Source of the DNA: Shouchella lonarensis
GTDB taxonomy: Bacteria; Bacillota; Bacilli; Bacillales; Bacillaceae_D
Assembly: GCF_900096965.1 (NCBI RefSeq)
Contig: NZ_FMYM01000004.1
Coordinates: forward strand, 1-64,000
Direction: 5' to 3'
Length of the DNA: 64,000 nt
Below the pieces are notes generated by a model that saw only the letters and a list, made by a program, of their open reading frames with translations, made no database searches and was not told the DNA's origin. This document shows positions 29,303-38,970 of this stretch, one piece after another. A program made the position numbers and the translations under genes. The number at the start of each line of letters is the position of its first letter. Positions within the stretch are counted from its first letter, which is position 1.

Positions 29303-30320
29303 GGTTGATCACCTCTACTTCTACCCCACGTTCACGTATATATGCAAGCGTCGCCTCAATCTCCACTTCTTCGCCTGAGAAACGAACAAACAACTTACCG
29401 ACTGACCCTTGTTGTAACTTGGAAATGTTCCCATGTAAAATCGAAATCTCAATTGGAAAGCGGCGAATCACATCAGTGACGAGTGTTTCTTCTAATGGAT
29501 TTGCACTAAATGTCAACGACGCAATCACCCCATCGCCTTTTTCAGCTAGTCGCTCCCAGAGCGACTCCTCTTCTTCATCCGTCTTCGCAAGTTCTTTTAC
29601 AAATAACTTTGTCATCTGCGCTTGGGGACGGCGAAACACATCCATGACAGGACCTTTCTCAACAACCTCTCCTTGATCCATCACCGCAACATGGTCACAA
29701 ATCTTTTGAATGACATGCATCTCGTGCGTAATAAGCACGATGGTTACCTTCAGTTTCTTATTAATTGCTAGTAATAAGTCTAAAATCGCATCGGTTGTCC
29801 TCGGGTCAAGGGCAGATGTCGCCTCATCGCAAAGCAATACGCTCGGTTCATTCGCGAGTGCACGCGCAATGCCGACACGTTGCTTTTGACCACCACTCAA
29901 CTCTGATGGGTAATGATCCTCGCGACCATCCAAACCGACAAGCCGCAAAAGTTCCTTTACCCTTTCTTGACGTTGTTCCCGCGGTACTCCTGCGACCTCT
30001 AATGGTAATGAGATATTTTCCCATACCGTTCGCGACCATAACAAATTAAAATGTTGAAACACCATCCCTATTTTTTGGCGCGCATGACGCAATTGTTTTG
30101 CTGATAGTCTCGATAAGATATGACCATCAACCGCTATCTCTCCGGCAGTGGGACGTTCTAACAGATTCAGCAAGCGGATCAATGTACTTTTGCCAGCTCC
30201 ACTGTAACCAATAATCCCATATATTTGTCCTTCTTCAATCGTTAAATCCAGGTTACGTACAGCCTCAATCGCTCCCGACTTTGTCTGGAACGTTTTACTC
30301 ACACCTGTTAGTGAGATCAT
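29295..30320 (-). CDS. metN: Methionine ABC transporter ATP-binding protein
   Basis: A 341-residue ATPase: Walker A GYSGAGKST near residues 38-46, signature LSGGQKQR near 141, Walker B LLCDEATSALD near 160, and a C-terminal NIL/ACT-like domain (about 265-341) that binds methionine for feedback. ATG 30320 is seven bases after GGGAGGA. Two upstream in-frame codons are too close to that site. First gene of metNIQ, directly below the SAM riboswitch. Confidence 0.95.
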   Translation of the reverse strand: MISLTGVSKTFQTKSGAIEAVRNLDLTIEEGQIYGIIGYSGAGKSTLIRLLNLLERPTAGEIAVDGHILSRLSAKQLRHARQKIGMVFQHFNLLWSRTVWENISLPLEVAGVPREQRQERVKELLRLVGLDGREDHYPSELSGGQKQRVGIARALANEPSVLLCDEATSALDPRTTDAILDLLLAINKKLKVTIVLITHEMHVIQKICDHVAVMDQGEVVEKGPVMDVFRRPQAQMTKLFVKELAKTDEEEESLWERLAEKGDGVIASLTFSANPLEETLVTDVIRRFPIEISILHGNISKLQQGSVGKLFVRFSGEEVEIEATLAYIRERGVEVEVINHA

Positions 30321-30338
30321 CGTCATTCCTCCCAACAA

Positions 30339-30492
30339 AAAAATCTTTCTGCATGAGCAGAAAGATTTTATCTATCACTTTCATCTCATCTCTCAGAGTT
30401 CTACACTCTGCAGGATTTAGCACCTGCAAACATGACGTTTGTGGTTGCCGGGTTTCGTCGGGCCAGTCCCTCCACCGCTCTTGATAAGAATA
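30339..30492 (-). ncRNA. SAM-I riboswitch (S-box) with terminator
   Basis: On the minus strand the leader begins with CTTATCAAGAGCGGTGGAGG and continues with GACTGGCCC, GACGAAACCCGGCAACC and a GGTGCTAAATCCTGC block. These are the conserved helices P1-P3 of the S-box. It ends in the strong terminator AAATCTTTCTGC/GCAGAAAGATTT at 30341-30368 followed by T7, just before metN. High SAM should stop transcription of metNIQ. Confidence 0.96.
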
Positions 30493-30563
30493 TTCACTTG
30501 TTTTCATCACGTAGCCGTATCATAGCATGATTTAGTTACACCGTCAATCATCATTTTTATGAT

Positions 30564-30953
30564 CTATTCAGCTTCGCTAATCATTTCCTGGTACTCACCA
30601 GCAGACATTAAATTTTCCACGTCACTCATATTGCTTGGTTCAACAACAATCATCCATGCTTTCCCATATGGTGATTCATTTACAAATTCTGGTGAGTCTT
30701 CGAGCTCTTCATTCACTGCAACGACTTTTCCACTCACTGGTGCGTATAACTCAGAAACCGTTTTGACAGATTCAACACTACCAAATGGCTCATCCGCTTC
30801 GATCTCATCACCGACTTCTGGCAACTCTACAAATACAATGTCGCCAAGCTCAGACTGGGCAAAATATGTAATCCCAATGCGGACGTTGTCACCTTCTACT
30901 TTCACCCATTCATGTTCCTCTGAATACTTTAGTTCTTCAGGTAAGTTACTCAT
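30564..30953 (-). CDS. gcvH: Glycine cleavage system H protein
   Basis: A 129-residue lipoyl carrier that shuttles the aminomethyl group between glycine cleavage enzymes and also takes part in lipoate relay in bacilli. The lipoylation lysine is in [15 protein letters not shown] near residue 63. [20 protein letters not shown] at the N-terminus is typical. ATG 30953 follows GGAGG eight bases away. A longer frame to 31013 is unsupported. Adjacent to yusI as in B. subtilis (yusH-yusI). Confidence 0.95.
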   Translation of the reverse strand: MSNLPEELKYSEEHEWVKVEGDNVRIGITYFAQSELGDIVFVELPEVGDEIEADEPFGSVESVKTVSELYAPVSGKVVAVNEELEDSPEFVNESPYGKAWMIVVEPSNMSDVENLMSAGEYQEMISEAE

Positions 30954-31068
30954 CCTCATCGCCTCCATCATCATTTCCTTATTAGGGTTGACACTTTTTC
31001 CAAAAAACATCACAACACATTCAAGCTCATTTTACCATAATTAAAAATGATCCCCAAATGAGATGCAC

Positions 31069-31440
31069 TTATTTTTCTTTCGCTAACCAAGTGTTTTCAT
31101 AAACATCTTCTTTGAAACCAAGCGTAACTTGGTTGCCATCTGTCACAAGTGGACGTTTTAATAGCATACCATCAGAAGCAAGCAACGCATACTGTTCTTG
31201 TTCAGACATATCGGCAAGTTTATTTTTTAAATCAAGAGCGCGGTATTTCTGTCCACTCGTATTAAAAAAGCGTTTTAGCGCTTCCCCACTATCTTTATGC
31301 CATTGTTCAATTTGCGCTGCTGTCGGTGGGGCATTCACGACATCAATGGCTTCGTACGCAACTTCATGATCACTCAGCCATTTTTGCGCCTTCCGACATG
31401 TGCTACATTTTGGGTAGTGGTACATTTTTATCGTCATCAT
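31069..31440 (-). CDS. yusI: ArsC/Spx-family protein YusI
   Basis: A 123-residue thioredoxin-fold protein of the ArsC/Spx/MgsR family with a CSTC pair near residues 13-16. It has the arginine-containing LLKRPLVTDGNQVTLGFKED stretch near residue 93 that lines the active site in ArsC. It is more likely YusI than an arsenate reductase or the Spx regulator, because of its position beside gcvH and its sequence style. Function unknown. Two adjacent ATG codons follow AAGGAGAG. Confidence 0.88.
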   Translation of the reverse strand: MMTIKMYHYPKCSTCRKAQKWLSDHEVAYEAIDVVNAPPTAAQIEQWHKDSGEALKRFFNTSGQKYRALDLKNKLADMSEQEQYALLASDGMLLKRPLVTDGNQVTLGFKEDVYENTWLAKEK

Positions 31441-31462
31441 TTTTCTCTCCTTCTAAAACTGA

Positions 31463-32422
31463 CTAAAAGTTTTCCTGTAAGAAACGGACAACTTTGTCGG
31501 CATATTCATCAGCTAGTTCATTCACTGTCTCTACATGCCCGTCATTCTCCGCAATCCATAATTCATTTTTCCCACCCATTGATGCATGAATCGCTTCACT
31601 ATCTGTATACGGAATGGCGTCATCATTTTTCCCATGAATGAAGTAAACCGCTTTATTTTCTGCTTGCGTGATCGCATCAATCGGACTTACTTCATCAATA
31701 TCGGCGCCAATGAGCCTTGGGATCACTTGCATCGTGACAGGCGTAAATGGGATATCTGGCAGATCACTCCAATGCGATAAATTAGACGATAGATACTGGC
31801 GTAAATTCGCAAATGGACTGTCGGCGATCACAACATCAACTGTATTCGACTGCGCAACTGCTAGTAAAGCCGAAGCAGCGCCCATTGACCAACCAATCAC
31901 AGCGACATCTTCCATTCCTTTGTCCTCTTGTGCAAATGAAAAAGCCGACAACAAATCTTGTGACTCATACTGCCCAAGTGTGACCGCATCTCCTTCAGAT
32001 TCCCCAGAAGCACGGTAATCAAATAACAACAAATGATAGCCTTCTTCTGCTAACCTTTTTGCGAGAGGAAGGATTTGATTCCCTGCTTGCAAACGAGATT
32101 GTCCGTAACCGTGTGAAAACACAACTGCTTTGGTCGATTGTATCTCTTGCCCTTCTCGCTGCGCCGGGATCCACCAGCCCTTCAAGGAAATATCATCTGC
32201 TTTGCTTTTAAAGCCAATTTCTTCAAACTTGAGTCCATGGTCAGCTGGTGTCTCATCAATCTCTACTCGTTCTGGGTGTGATAAGTTCCAACCAACATAT
32301 GTTGCAACGCCAACCACTGCTAAGATCGCGAGTACAATAAAAATAACTAACCCTATGATCACTTTCTTCATCCGTCCTATTTTTGGTTTCTTTGATAAAG
32401 GTGTTTCTGTTGTTGCTGGCAT
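31463..32422 (-). CDS. Membrane-anchored alpha/beta hydrolase
   Basis: A 319-residue protein with one N-terminal transmembrane helix (about residues 18-43) and an extracytoplasmic alpha/beta hydrolase domain. The nucleophile serine sits in GWSMGAA near 172. The likely acid is Asp in HGKNDDAIP near 271 and the base is His in ENDGHVE near 301. VFSHGYGQSR near 100 forms the oxyanion side. It resembles the YqkD/BAAT-type group, and the substrate is unknown. ATG 32422 follows GGGGTGA. Confidence 0.85.
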   Translation of the reverse strand: MPATTETPLSKKPKIGRMKKVIIGLVIFIVLAILAVVGVATYVGWNLSHPERVEIDETPADHGLKFEEIGFKSKADDISLKGWWIPAQREGQEIQSTKAVVFSHGYGQSRLQAGNQILPLAKRLAEEGYHLLLFDYRASGESEGDAVTLGQYESQDLLSAFSFAQEDKGMEDVAVIGWSMGAASALLAVAQSNTVDVVIADSPFANLRQYLSSNLSHWSDLPDIPFTPVTMQVIPRLIGADIDEVSPIDAITQAENKAVYFIHGKNDDAIPYTDSEAIHASMGGKNELWIAENDGHVETVNELADEYADKVVRFLQENF

Positions 32423-32483
32423 CAAAATCACCCCTTGGCTTTATTTTATGACGGTCACGACGAAAATTCAATCTTTATGTGAA

Positions 32484-32547
32484 AAGAAGAAGTCTGCATG
32501 CAGACTTCTTCTTGACTGAGGAGAATACTCCTTGCGAGAGGAGTATT
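32484..32547 (-). terminator. Terminator region of the fad operon
   Basis: Two stem-loops in series: a perfect 30-bp palindrome at 32484-32513 (AAGAAGAAGTCTGCA and its complement) that ends in TTCTTCTTTT on the minus strand, and AATACTCC/GGAGTATT at 32524-32547. A third small stem GGCTC/GAGCC lies at 32563-32578. Together they close the leftward fadNAE transcript. Confidence 0.75.
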
Positions 32548-32595
32548 TTTATTTATTTTTGCGGCTCTATTTAGAGCCCCAAAATTGTCACCTAA

Positions 32596-34380
32596 TTAAA
32601 CAACGTATTTCTTCGCTGCAATGACACCTTTTGCAATTTCACGCTTTTTCTCAACGACATTGATTGGTTGATGGCGCGTAAGCTTACGCAACATCGACAT
32701 CATCGTACGGAGCGTGTCACCTTCTTGCATGTGAATCAACGCTTTCTTCGCGCTTGCTTCAATGCGGTTGACTGCTTCTTGAACGAATACTTCTGTCATG
32801 AGAAGCTTTTGTGCTTCTTTTTCAAACGACGTTTTGTTTGCTGCTTTTTCTGTACGTAAAACGACAGATTCCATCGAGTAAATATCACTCACGATGTCAG
32901 CGACAACTGCAAGAACCTCTTGCTCTTTCTCAAGCGCTGGGCCGTATTTTTGGGCACCGAGACCGGCGATCATTAAGAACACTTTTTTCATCGTCGACAC
33001 TAGATACTTTTCTTGCGCAAGTGGCTCGTCACCAGTTTCTTCTGGCATAAACATCATGAGCTCTTCTTGCAAGCTTTGTGCTTGTTCAAGGAACGCAAGC
33101 TCACCTTTCATCGCTTTACGCATTAACGTGCCTGGTACGAGCAGACGATTGATTTCGTTTGTTCCTTCGAAAATCCGGTTAATACGAGAGTCGCGGTAAA
33201 TACGCTCTACTTCGTACTCAGCCATGAAGCCGTATCCGCCGTGGATTTGTACCGCTTCATCAGACACGTAGTCAAGCATTTCTGAACCAGCGAACTTGTT
33301 TAGTGAACACTCAATCGCATATTCTGCAATCGACTTCGCGACTTCACGACCGTCTTTTTGTTGTTCTTCACTTAAGCTGCCAAGACGATCTTCGAACAAA
33401 CCACCTGTACGGTAGATGGAGCTCTCTGATGCGTAAATTTCAGTGGCCATGGAAGCAAGTTTCTCTTGAATTAAACGGAACTCAGAGATTGGCGTTTTGA
33501 ACTGCTTACGCTCAACAGAATAGGTTGCTGCAAGCTCAAGCGCACGCTTCGCTCCACCGACACAGCCAATTCCAAGCTTGTAACGACCAACGTTTAAAAT
33601 GTTAAACGCAATAACGTGACCTTTGCCAATTTCACCTAGTACATTTTCTTTCGGCACAAGTGCATCTTCTAAAATCAATGTACGTGTCGATGAGCCTTTA
33701 ATACCCATCTTCTTTTCTTCTGGGCCCGTGCTCACACCCGGATAATCTTTTTCTACGATGAAAGCAGTGAACTTCTCGCCATCAATTTTCGCGTAAACAA
33801 CAAACACTTCTGCAAAAGCGGAGTTTGTGATCCATTGCTTTTCACCATTTAATACGTAGTGCGTGCCTTCTTCGTTTAACACGGCTGTTGCTTTGGCACC
33901 AAGCGCATCAGAACCTGAACTTGGCTCTGTTAAGGCGTAGGCAGCGATTGTCGTACCATTTGCTAAACCAGGTAAATACTTTTTCTTTTGCTCGTGTGTA
34001 CCGAAGAACACAATTGGTAAAGAACCGATGCCAACGTGGGCACCATGGCTTAAGCCAAACGCACCGGCACGGTTAAAGTTTTCAGAGATGAGTGATGAAC
34101 TAATCTTATCAAGGCCTACACCGCCGTACTCTTCTGGTACATCGGCACCAAGCAAGCCAAGCTCACCTGCTGATTTCAATAAACGAACCGTATGATCAAA
34201 GTTATGATTTTCAATTTCTTCTAGTACAGGGACCACTTCGTTTACCGCAAACTCTTCTGTTGTCCGGGCGATCATTAAGTGCTCTTCTGTGTAATCTTCC
34301 GGTGTAAAGACACGCTCTGCGTCAATGTCTTCTAGCAAAAAGTTACCGCCTTTAATCAAGTCTTTTGTTGTTTCACTCAT
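32596..34380 (-). CDS. fadE: Acyl-CoA dehydrogenase
   Basis: A 594-residue acyl-CoA dehydrogenase, first step of fatty acid beta-oxidation. The core spans residues about 40-425: ALTEPSSGSDALGAKATA, QWITNSAFAEVFVVYAK, and the IHGGYGFMAEYEVERIYRDSRINRIFEGTNEI active-site block with the catalytic glutamate in the FEGTNE position. A C-terminal extension (about 450-594) makes it longer than classical enzymes, as in B. subtilis FadE (YusJ). ATG 34380 follows AGGAGG. Last gene of fadNAE. Confidence 0.95.
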   Translation of the reverse strand: MSETTKDLIKGGNFLLEDIDAERVFTPEDYTEEHLMIARTTEEFAVNEVVPVLEEIENHNFDHTVRLLKSAGELGLLGADVPEEYGGVGLDKISSSLISENFNRAGAFGLSHGAHVGIGSLPIVFFGTHEQKKKYLPGLANGTTIAAYALTEPSSGSDALGAKATAVLNEEGTHYVLNGEKQWITNSAFAEVFVVYAKIDGEKFTAFIVEKDYPGVSTGPEEKKMGIKGSSTRTLILEDALVPKENVLGEIGKGHVIAFNILNVGRYKLGIGCVGGAKRALELAATYSVERKQFKTPISEFRLIQEKLASMATEIYASESSIYRTGGLFEDRLGSLSEEQQKDGREVAKSIAEYAIECSLNKFAGSEMLDYVSDEAVQIHGGYGFMAEYEVERIYRDSRINRIFEGTNEINRLLVPGTLMRKAMKGELAFLEQAQSLQEELMMFMPEETGDEPLAQEKYLVSTMKKVFLMIAGLGAQKYGPALEKEQEVLAVVADIVSDIYSMESVVLRTEKAANKTSFEKEAQKLLMTEVFVQEAVNRIEASAKKALIHMQEGDTLRTMMSMLRKLTRHQPINVVEKKREIAKGVIAAKKYVV

Positions 34381-34441
34381 GACAAAACCTCCTAATATTG
34401 GGTTAGATTGATAGAGGGGACGTATGCCCCTCTTTTGACAC

Positions 34442-35620
34442 TTAAACGAGTTCAAACACACCTGCAGCACCCATGCCGCCACCGATACACATCGTGACGA
34501 CACCAAATTGCTCACCGCGTCGTTTCATTTCATTGAACAATGTGAGTGACAACTTCGCACCTGTACAGCCAAGTGGGTGACCGAGCGCAATCGCACCACC
34601 ATTGACATTCACTTTGTCATGATCTAAACCGAGCTTACGGATGATCGCCAGTGACTGTGAGGCAAATGCTTCATTGAGCTCAAACAAGCCAATGTCTGCA
34701 AGTGATAAACCTGCCAATTGAACCGCTTTTGGAATCGCTTCAATTGGACCGATTCCCATCACTTCTGGTGGTACACCAGCAACGGCAAAGCTACGGAACT
34801 TTGCAAGTGGCGCCATGCCGCGGTTAAGCGCTTCTTCTTTTTCCATGACGAGCACACTTGCCGCGCCGTCACTCATTTGTGACGCGTTTCCGGCTGTTAC
34901 CGTGCCCCCCAATTGGAAAGCTGGCTTTAATTTAGCTAACGTCAGTGGCGTTGTATCGGTACGGACACCTTCATCCGTGTCTACTGTCTTCTCTACAAGC
35001 ATCACTTTGCCGTCTTCGCCCATCTCTTCTTGCTTCACTGTAAATGGCACAATTTCGTCGGTGAAATTCCCGGCAGCAATCGCCGCAGCTGCACGTTTAT
35101 GGCTTTCTGCTGCAAACGCATCTTGGTCTTCACGCGAAATGTCATACTGCTTCGCAACCGCCTCAGCCGTAAAACCCATTGACATGTAATACTCCGGTGC
35201 ATCATCGACAAGTGTTGGGTTCGGCTTAATCACATGTCCACCCATTGGGATCATGCTCATCGACTCCGCGCCACCGGCAATGATCGCTTTTGAGTGACCA
35301 AGCATAATGCGCTCTGCACCGTAAGCGATACTTTGCAATCCTGACGCACAATAACGGTTAATCGTTACAGCGGGTACCGTTTCCGGTAAGCCGGCAAGAA
35401 CACTTAAATTCCGCGCCATGTTCATGCCTTGCTCTGCTTCTGGCATCGCACAACCGATAATGACATCATCAATTTCTTCTGCTGCAATATGCTTCGCTCG
35501 CTTCAACGTTTCCTTCACTGTCGCGGCACCTAAATCATCGGAACGTACTGCCGCAAACGATCCTCTATTTGCTTTTCCAACCGGTGTTCTTGCTCCGGCA
35601 ACAATAACTGCTTCTTTCAT
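34442..35620 (-). CDS. fadA: Acetyl-CoA C-acyltransferase (3-ketoacyl-CoA thiolase)
   Basis: A 392-residue thiolase. The nucleophile cysteine is in NRYCASGLQS near residue 90, the catalytic His in NVNGGAIALGHPLG near 348, and the second Cys in VTMCIGGGMG near 378. It cleaves 3-ketoacyl-CoA to acetyl-CoA. ATG 35620 follows GGAGGGATG. An in-frame ATG nine bases before it touches that site. It follows fadN by 22 bases. Confidence 0.96.
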   Translation of the reverse strand: MKEAVIVAGARTPVGKANRGSFAAVRSDDLGAATVKETLKRAKHIAAEEIDDVIIGCAMPEAEQGMNMARNLSVLAGLPETVPAVTINRYCASGLQSIAYGAERIMLGHSKAIIAGGAESMSMIPMGGHVIKPNPTLVDDAPEYYMSMGFTAEAVAKQYDISREDQDAFAAESHKRAAAAIAAGNFTDEIVPFTVKQEEMGEDGKVMLVEKTVDTDEGVRTDTTPLTLAKLKPAFQLGGTVTAGNASQMSDGAASVLVMEKEEALNRGMAPLAKFRSFAVAGVPPEVMGIGPIEAIPKAVQLAGLSLADIGLFELNEAFASQSLAIIRKLGLDHDKVNVNGGAIALGHPLGCTGAKLSLTLFNEMKRRGEQFGVVTMCIGGGMGAAGVFELV

Positions 35621-35642
35621 GTCTGTCATCCCTCCTTGTTCA

Positions 35643-38009
35643 CTAGTTACGCAACGGCTTGCCTTTTGCAAGCATATGCTGCATCCGTGCTTGTGTTTTC
35701 GGTTCCGCAATTAAACGTAAGAAAGCTTCACGTTCTAAGTCGAGTAAATATTGCTCATCAACAAGCGTGCCTTCTTTCACACGGCCGCCAGAAATGACAA
35801 AGGCAAGTTCTCCCGCAATCTTTAAATCATGTTCTGACGCATAGCCGCCCCAGCCCATCATTTTTGCACCGAGCATGAGCGTCGCATAACCGGCTTCACC
35901 TGTAACTGGGATTTTCTTGCGTGCAGGCGCTTTGTAGCCTTTCGCATGGAGCTCAAGCACTTTTTGCTTCGCTGCATGGTTGACGAATTGATCATTCATA
36001 ATAATATCGTCACGAGCTAATAAATAACCGTTGTCAATGGCCTCTGGACCTGATGTCGACACTTTCGCTGTCGCAATCGCTTCAAACGTCTCACGCGCTG
36101 CTTGATGAATGCTTGTCAACTTATCTGTACCGAAACGCTCTAAGTTGCGCAAGTATAATTCTTTGTTTCCGCCGCCGCCCGGAATTAAACCGACGCCAAC
36201 TTCTACTAAGCCCATATACGTTTCGTGTGATGCTTGAATGCTTGCGGCTGGTAAGGAAATCTCTGCACCACCACCAAGTGTCATCGCATACGGCGCTACA
36301 ACGACTGGTACACTTGCATAACGAATGCGGGTTGTGACTTTTTGGAACTGACGAATGACCATATCAAGTTCAAAGAAATTGTCATCTTGCGCTTCCATCA
36401 ACATCATCATGATGTTGGCACCGACACAGAAGTTCTTGCCTTCATTGCCGATCACAAGACCTTTGTAATTTTTCTCCGCTTCGTCAATTGACTTGTTCAG
36501 CATTTGGATGACATCTAAGCCGATCGAATTATTCGGTGATGTAAATTGTAATAAGGCAACATCGTCACCAATGTCGATTAATTTTGCCCCTGTATTTTTA
36601 AAGATGACTTTCTCTTTTGCAAGTGTTTTTAATGGAATATACTTGTCGTGCTTGCGGGTTGGCACGTACTCCCCGTGGTGATAGAACGTTCCACCATCAT
36701 AAAAATGCGTATGCCCTTTCTCAACCATCTCTGTTACCCAAGTTGGAATGACTTCACCCTCAAGTTGCATTTTCGCAAGCGTATCTTTTACGCCGAGCGC
36801 ATCCCATAACTCGAAAGGACCCATTTCCCAGCCGAAGCCCCAGCGCATCGCTTCATCGACGGCAAGTACGTCATGCGCGATTTCGTATGTTTTTTCCGCT
36901 GCATACAAAAGCACAGGTTTTAAAATCGACCATAGTAACTCTCCGGCACGATCTTCGGCAAAGACAACCGTACGCAACTTATCACGCTTCGATTTCACTG
37001 CCTTCGACTTTTCAATTGATGCCGCTTTTAACTTTTTACGCGGACCATATTCAAGCGTCGTTGGATCAAGCTCAGAGATTTCTTTTCCTTTTTTCAAGTA
37101 AAATCCTTGCCCGCTTTTCGCACCAATCCAACCTTTTTTCGCCATTTCTTTCATAAACGTTGGTGGATCAAACATCGCTTGCTCGTCACCTGTTGTTTCA
37201 TCATAAACATTTTTAGCTACGTGTAAAAATGTATCGAGCCCAACCACATCAAGCGTCCGGAACGTCGCGCTTTTTGGACGACCAATGAGTGGACCCGTCA
37301 CAGAGTCAACTTCACCGACGGAATAGCCTTTTTTCACCATTTCATGGACAGTCACAAGTAAACCATACGTACCAATGCGGTTCGCGATAAAGTTCGGTGT
37401 ATCTTTCGCTTCAACAACACCTTTACCAAGTGTGTTTTCTACGTAATCACGCACAAATGATACAACTTCTACATCTGTCTCTTCTGTTGGAATCACTTCC
37501 AGCAACTTCAAATAACGCGGTGGGTTGAAGAAATGCGTCCCTAAGAAATGACGCTTGAAATCTTCACTCCGGCCTTCAGCCATTGCTTTAATGGAAATTC
37601 CTGATGTGTTTGAAGTGACAATTGTCCCTGGCTTACGTACTGCGTCAATGCGCGTAAACAACGCTTTTTTCGCATCAAGATTTTCGACAATCACTTCAAT
37701 AATCCAGTCAACCTCGCCTAATTTGTCAAAGTCATCTTCCAAATTCCCTGTTTCAATGAGCGATATCGTTGATTTTGTCGCAAGTGGTGCTGGCTTTTGC
37801 TTTTTTAATTTCGCAATCGCACTGTCAACTAAAGCATTACGAGACTTTGCTTTCGTGACCGTTGCCGCACCTCCACCATTGCCCTCTACATCTTTAGGCA
37901 CCATGTCTAACAAAAGAACGGGTACACCTGCGTTTGCCAAATGTGCAGCAATGCCTGAACCCATCACGCCTGCCCCGATTACGGCTGCTTTTCGAATATG
38001 TCGGGTCAT
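35643..38009 (-). CDS. fadN: 3-hydroxyacyl-CoA dehydrogenase / enoyl-CoA hydratase
   Basis: A 788-residue two-function beta-oxidation enzyme. The N-terminal NAD-binding dehydrogenase starts with GAGVMGSGIAAHLANAG (residues 10-26), with GTHFFNPPRYLKLLEVIP near 165. A C-terminal crotonase-like half has a VIGNEGKNFCVGANI and TLGGGAEISLPA oxyanion region near 490-590. The domain order is opposite to E. coli FadB, as in B. subtilis FadN. GAGGAGGAG precedes the ATG. A FadR-type operator lies 30 bases upstream. Confidence 0.95.
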   Translation of the reverse strand: MTRHIRKAAVIGAGVMGSGIAAHLANAGVPVLLLDMVPKDVEGNGGGAATVTKAKSRNALVDSAIAKLKKQKPAPLATKSTISLIETGNLEDDFDKLGEVDWIIEVIVENLDAKKALFTRIDAVRKPGTIVTSNTSGISIKAMAEGRSEDFKRHFLGTHFFNPPRYLKLLEVIPTEETDVEVVSFVRDYVENTLGKGVVEAKDTPNFIANRIGTYGLLVTVHEMVKKGYSVGEVDSVTGPLIGRPKSATFRTLDVVGLDTFLHVAKNVYDETTGDEQAMFDPPTFMKEMAKKGWIGAKSGQGFYLKKGKEISELDPTTLEYGPRKKLKAASIEKSKAVKSKRDKLRTVVFAEDRAGELLWSILKPVLLYAAEKTYEIAHDVLAVDEAMRWGFGWEMGPFELWDALGVKDTLAKMQLEGEVIPTWVTEMVEKGHTHFYDGGTFYHHGEYVPTRKHDKYIPLKTLAKEKVIFKNTGAKLIDIGDDVALLQFTSPNNSIGLDVIQMLNKSIDEAEKNYKGLVIGNEGKNFCVGANIMMMLMEAQDDNFFELDMVIRQFQKVTTRIRYASVPVVVAPYAMTLGGGAEISLPAASIQASHETYMGLVEVGVGLIPGGGGNKELYLRNLERFGTDKLTSIHQAARETFEAIATAKVSTSGPEAIDNGYLLARDDIIMNDQFVNHAAKQKVLELHAKGYKAPARKKIPVTGEAGYATLMLGAKMMGWGGYASEHDLKIAGELAFVISGGRVKEGTLVDEQYLLDLEREAFLRLIAEPKTQARMQHMLAKGKPLRN

Positions 38010-38037
38010 TGTACTCCTCCTCTCGAGAATCAAAAAA

Positions 38038-38055
38038 CGAATGAACACTCATTCA
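38038..38055. promoter_or_regulatory. FadR-type operator of fadNAE
   Basis: CGAATGAACACTCATTCA fits the Bacillus FadR consensus TGAATGAMTANTCATTCA at 16 of 18 positions and lies just upstream of fadN. Long-chain acyl-CoA would relieve repression. A weaker cre-like sequence AAAAAGCGCTTTCT is at 38070-38083. Confidence 0.7.
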
Positions 38056-38252
38056 TTTTATTTGTAATAAAAAAGCGCTTTCTTTAAGCTCCCCTTAACT
38101 ATATCGAAAATTGATACCGTTTGCAAGAAAAATTTTTCGTTTTTCTTTTTAAATTATGCTTGTATATATCGCTTTGCCACGCATAAAAATACACCTCCTG
38201 CTTTACACTATCACCTGTAGCAACAAGATCACAGAAAGAAGGTGCAAAACAA

Positions 38253-38534
38253 TTGAATGAACAACCTATGCAGAAATCTAACATGAGCGGACAACAAGCA
38301 CAAACAATGCCTGAGCCCCCAGCGATCATGACAGGGAAAGATTTAAATTACATGAACGACATGCTCGCTTGGAACTTAAATGCAATGAAAAAGGCCCATT
38401 TTTTTGCGCGCCACTGTCAAGATGCTGATATTAAACAAGCAATTGAAGACGCAGGACACATGCATCAACACCATTACGAGCAACTACTTACCCACTTACA
38501 CGGACATACGCAAGACGGGCAATACCACCAATAG
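38253..38534 (+). CDS. CotF-like spore coat protein (YusN-type)
   Basis: A 93-residue protein with a short disordered Met/Gln/Pro-rich head. It then has an alpha-helical CotF-like segment (residues about 27-80) of the kind NYMNDMLAWNLNAMKKAHFFARHCQD. Small proteins of this type are spore coat or forespore components. Position next to the fad operon matches yusN in B. subtilis. GAAGGTG lies upstream of the ATG. It heads a two-gene unit with the next coat protein, 16 bases apart. Confidence 0.82.
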   Translation: MNEQPMQKSNMSGQQAQTMPEPPAIMTGKDLNYMNDMLAWNLNAMKKAHFFARHCQDADIKQAIEDAGHMHQHHYEQLLTHLHGHTQDGQYHQ

Positions 38535-38550
38535 AAAGGAGCCAGCGATC

Positions 38551-38877
38551 ATGAGCAAAAAAATTCAAAACCCAGCGATTACGATCCCTGACACATCAAA
38601 TATGACCGATCGCGATTTCATTACCGACATGTTAACGACGGAAAAATATATTACTGTCTCTTATGCGATTGCTGAGCACGAAGCGAGTCACGCTTCTTTA
38701 TATGAAACCATCCACCAAATTAGCAACGAATCCAATCAAATGCAACGTCGCCTGTACGAGTGCATGTTTCAAAAGGGCTTGTACCCACTTGAAGCGGCGG
38801 ATACGAGTAAAATTCAGGAGAGTTATACGCAGCATGTGGGGTATGAGAGCCAGTTTCCCTATGGGCAGGGGAATTAA
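38551..38877 (+). CDS. CotF-family spore coat protein
   Basis: A 108-residue CotF-domain protein with a ferritin-like helical repeat: MTDRDFITDMLTTEKYITVSYAIAEHEASHASLYETI and a C-terminal MFQKGLYPLEAA block. AGAAAGGAG lies before ATG 38551. A longer frame open to 38404 overlaps the previous gene and is not coding. A terminator follows. A role in the spore coat is inferred from family. Confidence 0.85.
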   Translation: MSKKIQNPAITIPDTSNMTDRDFITDMLTTEKYITVSYAIAEHEASHASLYETIHQISNESNQMQRRLYECMFQKGLYPLEAADTSKIQESYTQHVGYESQFPYGQGN

Positions 38878-38905
38878 AAAAGAGACCAGCGTGGGTCTCT
38901 TTTTT
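38875..38905. terminator. Terminator after the coat protein pair
   Basis: AAAAAAGAGACC / GGTCTCTTTTTT with a short loop; strong and symmetrical. Confidence 0.92.
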
Positions 38906-38970
38906 AAGGAGAAATACTGTATGTTCCTATTACAGCAATAATATATGGAACCTTAAGGGTGGACAGCACA

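Noticed and set aside
30295..30510. 71-codon minus-strand frame upstream of metN
   Set aside because: It lies over the SAM riboswitch, whose conserved helices explain the sequence.
31069..31440. Calling the ArsC/Spx protein an arsenate reductase or Spx
   Set aside because: No arsenic genes nearby and the neighbourhood (gcvH, fad genes) matches yusI; the CxxC pair alone does not distinguish these.
32484..32513. 30-bp perfect palindrome as a regulator site
   Set aside because: Its place just below the fadE stop and the run of T on the minus strand explain it as a terminator.
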